Below, one piece after another: positions 7,656 through 12,647 of a stretch of DNA of 12,647 nucleotides. How positions within the stretch are numbered: the stretch's first letter is position 1; the number at the start of each line of letters is the position of its first letter. The notes below the pieces were generated by a model. The model ran no database searches. It was not told the origin of the DNA and was given only the letters and a program-made list of their open reading frames with translations. The translations under genes were made by a program, and so were the position numbers. The DNA comes from an uncultured Fastidiosipila sp. (lineage in GTDB: Bacteria > Bacillota > Clostridia > Saccharofermentanales > Fastidiosipilaceae), in NCBI GenBank assembly GCA_938014865.1, contig CALLQJ010000372.1, forward strand, positions 1 to 12,647, given 5' to 3'.

Positions 7656-8510
7656 ATGGCACGTTCAATGAAAAAAACTAATATATTAAGTAAAATAATA
7701 TACCATCTTTTTACTATGACATTTGCCTTTGTAATGATATACCCTTTGCTCTGGATGATATTAGGTTCTTTCAAAGAAAATATACAGCTTCTGCAACGAC
7801 CTGAAGAGTTGTGGCCTGAGCCGTTCACTTTAGAAAACTATAAGTTAGGATGGCAGGGTTTCGCAGGGTATGATTTTGGTATATTTTTTAAAAATTCTTT
7901 TATCATTGCCGGACTTTCTACAATTGGAGCAGTAATTTCATCTTCAATCGTAGCCTACGGATTTGCACGGTGTTCATTTAAATTAAGAGGATTCTGGTTT
8001 TCATGTATGCTATTAGCCATGATGCTGCCTTTCCAGATGATCATGATTCCACAATACATATTATTCAATAAAATGGGTTGGGTCGGCGGCTATCTGCCGA
8101 TTATTATTCCGCATTTTTTTGGACAGGGCTTTTTTATCTTCTTAAATGTACAGTTTATTAAAGGCATTCCCAGAGATCTTGATGAAGCGGCCACCATCGA
8201 CGGCTGCAGTATCTATTCAATTTTTCCTCGTATAATTTTACCTTTGATCAAGCCTTCACTTGTTACCACTGCTATTTTCTCTTTTATGTGGAGGTGGGAC
8301 GATTTTTTATCGGCTTTAATTTACCTAAGTGATCCGATGACCTATCCCGTGAGTTATGCCCTCAAAATGTTCTCTGATCCCTCTGTCGGAACTGACTGGA
8401 GCTCTATGTTTGCCATGGCAACTCTCTCATTAGTCCCCATTTTCATCATATTCTTTACGATGCAAAAATATCTGGTTGAAGGTATTGCGGCAACAGGAAT
8501 TAAAGGCTGA
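7656..8510 (+). CDS. Sugar ABC transporter permease (MalG/LplC/YesQ type)
   Basis: Second membrane subunit of the importer, 284 aa from the ATG at 7656. Six hydrophobic segments are visible, with the EAA loop LDEAATIDGCSIYSIFPRII at about 175-194. The opening MIYPLLWMILGSFKEN and the C-terminal KYLVEGIAATGIKG are family hallmarks, so the protein is complete. A TTG two codons upstream (7650) is open and would overlap the first permease. I preferred the ATG because AGCGGAG at 7641-7647 is correctly spaced from it. The size matches YesQ (about 296 aa). This is the last AT-rich gene: composition changes sharply in the 66 bases before the GH105 gene. Confidence 0.93.
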   Translation: MARSMKKTNILSKIIYHLFTMTFAFVMIYPLLWMILGSFKENIQLLQRPEELWPEPFTLENYKLGWQGFAGYDFGIFFKNSFIIAGLSTIGAVISSSIVAYGFARCSFKLRGFWFSCMLLAMMLPFQMIMIPQYILFNKMGWVGGYLPIIIPHFFGQGFFIFLNVQFIKGIPRDLDEAATIDGCSIYSIFPRIILPLIKPSLVTTAIFSFMWRWDDFLSALIYLSDPMTYPVSYALKMFSDPSVGTDWSSMFAMATLSLVPIFIIFFTMQKYLVEGIAATGIKG

Positions 8511-8576
8511 TATGATTATTATAATAAGTACTAAGGTTACAAGCTTTAAAATTTATCCTGAACAGAAAGGGACATT

Positions 8577-9698
8577 ATGCCGAAGGACAAAGAATTATTG
8601 CTTCCGCTGGATTACGCCGAGGCGGCCGTCGATACCATGATGCGGACCTATCCCGCCGAGGACCTGCCGCCGAAAGGACATTTCCATTATCACCAGGGGG
8701 TCTTTCTCTCCGGTGTCTATCAGACCTTTAAGCTCAATAAGAACAAAGAATATCTCTTATACATTAAAAACTGGCTGGACGCCGTGATCAGTCCCGAAGG
8801 GGAAATCAAAGAGGCGCTGCGGGCCGAATTAGACGATATGCAGCCGGGCATCCTGCTCTTCCCGATGATCGATCATTTTGCCGATCCCCGCTACAAAAAA
8901 GCGCTGGACAGCTTAATTGAGGATGTCGCCGCCATTCCGCGCACTAAAGAAGACGGTTTCTGGCATAAAAATCACCTGCCGGATCAGATGTGGCTGGACG
9001 GACTTTATATGGCAGGGCCGCTCCTGGCGGAGTACGGGGCCCGCTTCGACCGCCCGGACCTGCTCGACCTGGTCACCAAACAGGCGGTTCTGATGCGCAA
9101 AAACACCCGCGATGAAAAAAGCGGGCTTTGGTTTCATGCCTATGATGAATCCAAAAAGGCGGATTGGGCCGATCCCGTCACGGGATGCTCTTCGGAATTC
9201 TGGGGCCGTTCCATCGGCTGGGTGCCCGTTGCCTTGCTAAATGAAATGGACGTTATGCCGGAAGAGAGCAAAAATTATCAGACCTTAAAAGCCATTGTCA
9301 CTGAGCTGCTGGAAAGCATCTGCCGCTATCAGTCTGAAGAAGGGCGCTGGTATCAGGTGGTGGATAAGGCGGATCGCGCAGACAATTGGCCGGAAAATTC
9401 CGTCTCTTGTCTTTTTGCGGCGGCACTCGCCAAGGCCTATCGGCTGGGGCTTGCCGGGGAGGGCGCCCGCACGCGTTATCTCCGGGCGTATGAGGCCGTC
9501 ATCGACAGTCTCAGCTGGGAAGGCGAAGACCTTCAGGTCGGCAATGTCTGCATCGGCACGGGCGTCGGCGATTATGACTTTTATATTCACCGTCCGGTCC
9601 AAAGCAATGACCTGCACGGGGTCGGGGCTTTTCTTTTGATGTGCTCGGAAATCGCCTGCAGCGAACGCTGCCGGGCCGCTTCGGGCCTGAACGCCTGA
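8577..9698 (+). CDS. GH105 unsaturated rhamnogalacturonyl/glucuronyl hydrolase (YteR/YesR type)
   Basis: Hydrolase of 373 aa that removes the 4,5-unsaturated uronyl residue from the non-reducing end of oligosaccharides made by pectin or rhamnogalacturonan lyases. The family mechanism hydrates the double bond and yields 5-keto-4-deoxyuronate plus the shortened sugar. GH105 signatures run in order along an (alpha/alpha)6 barrel: HFHYHQGVFLSG at 36-47, DDMQPG at 86-91, QMWLDGLYMAGP at 137-148 with Asp141 matching the catalytic Asp143 of YteR, FWGRSIGW at 208-215, and the closing VGDYDFYIHRP and NDLHGVGAFLL at about 330-355. There is no signal peptide, so it acts in the cytoplasm on imported oligosaccharides. 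AGAAAGG at 8564-8570 supports the start. It is GC-rich (42 of 60 at 9001-9060). The true substrate could be unsaturated glucuronyl rather than galacturonyl, since the family includes both. Confidence 0.93.
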   Translation: MPKDKELLLPLDYAEAAVDTMMRTYPAEDLPPKGHFHYHQGVFLSGVYQTFKLNKNKEYLLYIKNWLDAVISPEGEIKEALRAELDDMQPGILLFPMIDHFADPRYKKALDSLIEDVAAIPRTKEDGFWHKNHLPDQMWLDGLYMAGPLLAEYGARFDRPDLLDLVTKQAVLMRKNTRDEKSGLWFHAYDESKKADWADPVTGCSSEFWGRSIGWVPVALLNEMDVMPEESKNYQTLKAIVTELLESICRYQSEEGRWYQVVDKADRADNWPENSVSCLFAAALAKAYRLGLAGEGARTRYLRAYEAVIDSLSWEGEDLQVGNVCIGTGVGDYDFYIHRPVQSNDLHGVGAFLLMCSEIACSERCRAASGLNA

Positions 9699-9829
9699 TT
9701 TTGCCGACTGCAGCCTCGATTTTGCTTAGCTATTTATACTCGTTGCGCTATGCTGAAGACAAAGCCTTTTATACGGAAGCTAAATAAAAGGAAATTCATA
9801 ATAAAAGAAAACACAAAAAGGAGAAGCAA
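9699..9829 (+). other. Intergenic gap before the GH4 gene
   Basis: These 131 bases hold no open frame worth calling and no clear terminator hairpin. Several AT-rich tracts could act as a weak internal promoter (for example TTGCGC near 9743 and TTTTAT near 9767), but none fits consensus well. The ribosome binding site AAAAGGAG at 9816-9823 serves the next gene. Read-through transcription from the GH105 gene is likely. Confidence 0.4.
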
Positions 9830-11221
9830 ATGAAGAAGAACGAAGCACTCAAGGACCTGAAAGTCGCCTACATCGGCGGCGGTTCCCGCGGCTGGGCCTG
9901 GGGGTTCATGAAAGATCTTGCCATGGATCCCGACATGGAAGGCCTGATGCGTCTTTATGATATCGATAAAGAGGCGGCCGAACTGAACAAGATCATCGGC
10001 GATAAAATCTCCGCTCATCCCAAGGCTTTATCTAAGTGGCGCTATGAAGTCTCCGACAGCCTCGAAGACGCCTTGCAGGATGTGGATTTTGTGGTCATCT
10101 CCATTCTCCCCGGGACCTTTGATGAGATGGATTCCGACGTGCACGCGCCCGAAAAATACAATATCTGGCAGTCCGTGGGCGACACGGCAGGCCCCGGCGG
10201 CCTCGTCCGCTCCCTGCGCACCGTCCCGATGTTCGTCGAAATCGCCGAAGCCATCAGAGCTTACAGCCCTGAGGCCTGGGTAATCAATTACACCAATCCG
10301 ATGGCGATCTGCATGCGCACGCTTTATCACGTCCATCCTGAGATCAAAGCCTTCGGCTGCTGCCATGAAGTCTTCGGTACGCAGAAGCTGCTGGCGGCCA
10401 TGGTTGAAGAAATGCTCGGCGAAAAAGACGTCAAGCGTCAGGATATCGACGTCAACGTCTTGGGCGTCAACCATTTCACCTGGCTGGACAAGGCAAGCTA
10501 TAAGAATATTGACCTCTTCCCGCTCTACCGCGAATTTTCTGATAAATATTATGAAAGCGGCTACACCAAGGGCAAAGCCGACAACTGGATCAACAATTCC
10601 TTTGACTGCTCGCATCGCGTGAAGTTTGATCTCTTCCGCCGTTTCGGCCTGATCGCCGCGGCCGGCGACCGGCACCTGGCAGAATTCATGCCGAACTGGT
10701 ATTTGAAAGATCCCGAGACCGTAAAGGCGTGGGGCTTTGGTTTAACGACGGTGGACTACCGCAAAGAAGATCTGAAAGAACGCATTGCTAAACGCGATCG
10801 TCTGGTCAGCGGAAAAGAAGAAATCAAGCTTGAAGGCTCCGGCGAAGAAGGCCATCTCCTGATGAAGGCCGTGCTCGGCATGGGAAACCTTGTAAGCAAT
10901 GTCAATATTCCGAACGTCGGGCAGATCCCGAATCTGCCGGAAGGCTGCATCGTAGAAACCAATGCGCTCTTCCGTCAGGACAGCATTTACCCGGTCTCTG
11001 CCGGCGAAATCCCGGATAAAGTTTTGACGCAGGTCATGCCGCATGCTTTGAACCAAAAACTGATTTTGGAAGCGGCGTTAGACTGCGACTTTGATAAGGC
11101 CTTAGTTGCCTTTATGAATGAGCCGCTGGTCAATCTGCAGCCGGAAGATGCCGAAACGCTCTTGACGGAAATGATCCGAAACACGAAAAAATATCTTCCC
11201 GAAGGCTGGCAGGATCTATAA
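9830..11221 (+). CDS. lplD: GH4 alpha-galacturonidase (LplD type, CHEV motif)
   Basis: NAD- and metal-dependent family 4 glycosidase of 463 aa. The family cleaves by transient oxidation at C3 and elimination rather than acid-base hydrolysis. The Rossmann motif is VAYIGGGSRGW at 12-22. The metal- and substrate-site tetrad is Cys178-His179-Glu180-Val181. CHEV is the tetrad described for Bacillus LplD and related enzymes that act on alpha-galacturonides, distinct from CHSV (alpha-galactosidase), CHGX (alpha-glucuronidase) and CN(V/I)P (phospho-glycosidases). Other GH4 marks are NYTNPM at 153-158, the GVNHF segment with His215 (likely second metal ligand), and GDRHLAEFMP at 279-288. Length fits the family. 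AAAAGGAG six bases upstream confirms the start. No signal peptide, so galacturonate would be released in the cytoplasm from imported oligogalacturonides. GH4 membership is certain; specificity is inferred from the motif and the neighbours. Confidence 0.92.
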   Translation: MKKNEALKDLKVAYIGGGSRGWAWGFMKDLAMDPDMEGLMRLYDIDKEAAELNKIIGDKISAHPKALSKWRYEVSDSLEDALQDVDFVVISILPGTFDEMDSDVHAPEKYNIWQSVGDTAGPGGLVRSLRTVPMFVEIAEAIRAYSPEAWVINYTNPMAICMRTLYHVHPEIKAFGCCHEVFGTQKLLAAMVEEMLGEKDVKRQDIDVNVLGVNHFTWLDKASYKNIDLFPLYREFSDKYYESGYTKGKADNWINNSFDCSHRVKFDLFRRFGLIAAAGDRHLAEFMPNWYLKDPETVKAWGFGLTTVDYRKEDLKERIAKRDRLVSGKEEIKLEGSGEEGHLLMKAVLGMGNLVSNVNIPNVGQIPNLPEGCIVETNALFRQDSIYPVSAGEIPDKVLTQVMPHALNQKLILEAALDCDFDKALVAFMNEPLVNLQPEDAETLLTEMIRNTKKYLPEGWQDL

Positions 11222-11233
11222 TAGACATTAAAT

Positions 11234-11281
11234 ACCTGCCCGAAGAGCTGCAGAATTCCTAAGCGCTGTTGAAGGGCAGGT
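11234..11281 (+). repeat. Inverted repeat between GH4 and oxidoreductase genes
   Basis: ACCTGCCC (11234-11241) and GGGCAGGT (11274-11281) are perfect 8-base inverted repeats separated by 32 bases. They start 12 bases after the GH4 stop. No T-run follows the right arm, so it is not a standard terminator. It may be an mRNA-stabilising or processing stem that sets the expression ratio of the two genes. Confidence 0.45.
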
Positions 11282-11332
11282 CAGAGAAAACGGCCTTCAA
11301 TAAATGTAATTTATCAATAAGCGGAGTAGTCT

Positions 11333-12412
11333 ATGCAAGTAAAAGATGGAATGAATTATGCCCCCAAGGGCAAGCCGGATCCGGTCGTTGCGCCCGGTGC
11401 TTTTAAAATCGCCGCCGTCTCCCTGGAGCACGGCCACATTTACGGCATGTGCAACGGCCTGACGGAAGCCGGGGCTGAAGTGAAGTGGGTTTATGACCCC
11501 GATCCGGAAAAATGCAAAGCTTTCAAAGAACAGTTTCCCGAGGCGCAGATTGCCGCCTCCGAGGAAGAGGTGCTGAATGATCCCGAAGTCAAGCTGGTCT
11601 GCGGAGCCGATGTTCCCAATCAGCGGGCCGCCCTGGGCATCCGTGTGATGCGGGCCGGGAAGGATTATTTTACGGATAAAACGCCGCTGACGACTTTGGA
11701 TCAGCTTGAAGCGGTCAAGAAAACCGTCGCCGAAACCGGACAGAAATACATGTGCTATTTCAGTGAGCGCCTTCACGTCGAGGCTGCGGTCTTTGCCGGT
11801 CAGCTGATTGAAGAAGGCGCCATCGGACGCGTCGTCCAGGTCATCGGCATGGGACCGCATCGTCTGGGCCCTCCCGGAAGCCGCCCGGATTGGTTTTATG
11901 AATTTGAAAAATACGGCGGCATCCTCTGCGATATCGGAAGCCACCAGATCGAACAGTTCCTCTACTATACAGGGGCTGAAGATGCCGAAATCGTGGCGAG
12001 CCAGGTCGCAAACTACGATCACAAGGACACGCCCGAACTCAATGACTTCGGCGACTGCATGCTGAAAGGCGACAACGGCGCTTCGATGTATTTCAGAGTC
12101 GACTGGTTTACCCCGGACGGTCTCCGGACCTGGGGCGACGGACGCACCTTCCTCCTCGGCACCGAAGGCTATATTGAACTCAGAAAATATATCGATGTCG
12201 CCAAAGACGATCTGGTCTCCGACAATGTCTATCTGGTAAACGGCGAAGGCGAAAAACATTTTGCCGTCAGCGGCAAAGTCGGCTACCCCTTCTTCGGCGA
12301 ACTTATCAAAGACTGCATCGGGCGCACGGAACACGCCATGAGCCAGGCGCATGTCTTCAAAGCTGCCGAACTTTGTGTCAAAGCCCAGAATCAAGCGGAT
12401 GTTTTGGAGTGA
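11333..12412 (+). CDS. Gfo/Idh/MocA-family oxidoreductase
   Basis: Probable NAD(P)-dependent sugar or sugar-acid dehydrogenase, 359 aa. The N-terminal nucleotide-binding domain spans about 22-140 and the C-terminal alpha/beta domain the rest. The sugar-site motif is clear: GGILCDIGSHQIEQ at 195-208 with Asp200 and His204, the usual catalytic pair region. The common EKP is replaced by DKTP, keeping Lys116. The dinucleotide loop is unusual: instead of GxGxxG it reads VSLEHGHIYGM at 29-39. The acidic residue for NAD (YDPDPEK, 54-60) is present. A member of this family (YteT) belongs to the Bacillus yte rhamnogalacturonan cluster, which supports a role here, but the substrate is unknown. GCGGAG at 11321-11326 supports the ATG; about 14 residues precede the fold proper. 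The gene is followed by the cluster terminator. Confidence 0.88.
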   Translation: MQVKDGMNYAPKGKPDPVVAPGAFKIAAVSLEHGHIYGMCNGLTEAGAEVKWVYDPDPEKCKAFKEQFPEAQIAASEEEVLNDPEVKLVCGADVPNQRAALGIRVMRAGKDYFTDKTPLTTLDQLEAVKKTVAETGQKYMCYFSERLHVEAAVFAGQLIEEGAIGRVVQVIGMGPHRLGPPGSRPDWFYEFEKYGGILCDIGSHQIEQFLYYTGAEDAEIVASQVANYDHKDTPELNDFGDCMLKGDNGASMYFRVDWFTPDGLRTWGDGRTFLLGTEGYIELRKYIDVAKDDLVSDNVYLVNGEGEKHFAVSGKVGYPFFGELIKDCIGRTEHAMSQAHVFKAAELCVKAQNQADVLE

Positions 12413-12456
12413 AGGTTTTTGAAATAAATCCCTAACGTCCTTAATTTCAGCCTGAT

Positions 12457-12491
12457 AAAAAGGCCGCTTTCCGAAGAAGGCGGCCCTTTTT
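12457..12491. terminator. Strong bidirectional intrinsic terminator closing the cluster
   Basis: AAAAAGGCCGC (12457-12467) pairs with GCGGCC-C-TTTTT (12480-12491) with one bulged C, enclosing a 12-base loop. The A-run on the left and T-run on the right let it work in both directions. It lies 44 bases after the oxidoreductase stop and about 35 bases past the stop of the convergent minus-strand gene, so it probably serves both. A second small hairpin (CGGAGC, TTTCG, GCTCCG) sits at 12502-12518 on the minus-gene side. Confidence 0.85.
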
Positions 12492-12525
12492 AAACTTCGT
12501 TCGGAGCTTTCGGCTCCGTTATAAA

Positions 12526-12647
12526 TCAATCCAAAAACTCTTCACGCAGCGTGACGCCGAAATCCTCGGCAATGGCCCGGAGATTATCGTCCGTAATCGT
12601 CTGGCGAATCCCCTGTCCGCAGCTGAGGGCCCGAATGTAAATGTCGG
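12526..12647 (-). CDS. C-terminal fragment of an unidentified protein (5' part beyond window)
   Basis: On the minus strand a frame open from the window edge encodes 39 residues and ends at TGA (12526-12528). It begins DIYIRALSCGQG and ends LREEFLD. The other two minus-strand frames have no such protein-like composition, and one of them stops early. Codon use is GC-rich, like the flanking enzyme genes. I do not recognise the family from so short a tail: a charged, helical end with a Ser-Cys-Gly turn. The gene converges on the pectin cluster and shares its terminator, so it may be unrelated or an opposing catabolic gene. Confidence 0.6.
   Translation of the reverse strand, partial: DIYIRALSCGQGIRQTITDDNLRAIAEDFGVTLREEFLD

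Noticed and set aside
8516..8527. Perfect palindrome TTATTATAATAA after the second permease, containing TATAAT
   Set aside because: It is low-complexity AT sequence with no suitable -35 at 17 bases (GAATTA there). Not enough to call a promoter or operator.
10028..10675. Antisense open frame of 215 codons inside the GH4 gene
   Set aside because: The sense strand carries the CHEV, Rossmann and NYTNP motifs. The antisense product has no recognisable domain.
11297..12529. Antisense open frame of 410 codons covering the whole oxidoreductase gene
   Set aside because: It mirrors the GC-rich sense gene, shows no family motif, and the sense frame has clear Gfo/Idh signatures and a ribosome binding site. 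It is a shadow of codon bias.

Overview
The window looks like a chromosomal segment of a Bacillota (Firmicutes) bacterium, probably a plant-polysaccharide-using member of Clostridia or a relative. This is an inference from four things: a membrane diadenylate cyclase of the CdaA type, strong AGGAGG ribosome binding sites, a YesM/YesN-type two-component pair, and a Bacillus yes/yte/lpl-like pectin-utilisation layout. No gene in the window fixes the genus.

Layout. On the minus strand, positions 1-947 hold a truncated cdaA (c-di-AMP synthesis). It follows a Crp/Fnr-family regulator (962-1705) with only a 14-base gap, so the two probably form one transcript. A hairpin with a T-run (about 1813-1858) separates them from a minus-strand two-component operon: a YesM-type sensor kinase (3352-5124) and its AraC-type response regulator (1897-3359). 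The regulator is broken. Its first helix-turn-helix has lost about 40 bases and the frame shifts, yet the rest of the second HTH is intact in another frame downstream.

From a divergent promoter region (5125-5326) a plus-strand cluster runs rightward. It encodes a lipoprotein sugar-binding protein, two ABC permeases, a GH105 unsaturated rhamnogalacturonyl/glucuronyl hydrolase, a GH4 enzyme with the CHEV motif of alpha-galacturonidases (LplD type), and a Gfo/Idh/MocA oxidoreductase. It ends at a strong bidirectional terminator (12457-12491). The C-terminal end of an unidentified minus-strand gene lies beyond it.

How the genes work together (inference from families). Pectin-derived oligosaccharides are bound outside the cell and imported by the ABC system, whose ATPase is not in the window and is presumably a shared MsmX-type protein. 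GH105 then removes the unsaturated uronyl residue left by lyases, and GH4 releases galacturonate from saturated ends. Neither enzyme has a signal peptide, so this takes place in the cytoplasm. The oxidoreductase acts on an unknown sugar or uronate. The kinase/regulator pair would have controlled the cluster, but the regulator as written cannot bind DNA normally.

Base composition is strongly mosaic: the N-terminal half of the kinase and the whole transporter are AT-rich, while cdaA, the Crp gene and the three enzyme genes are GC-rich. I found no RNA genes, CRISPR arrays, insertion sequences or clearly new system. The most notable points are the regulator lesion, the mosaic, the Crp-cdaA pairing and the unusual nucleotide-binding loop of the oxidoreductase. 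No stretch longer than 300 bases lacks a gene.
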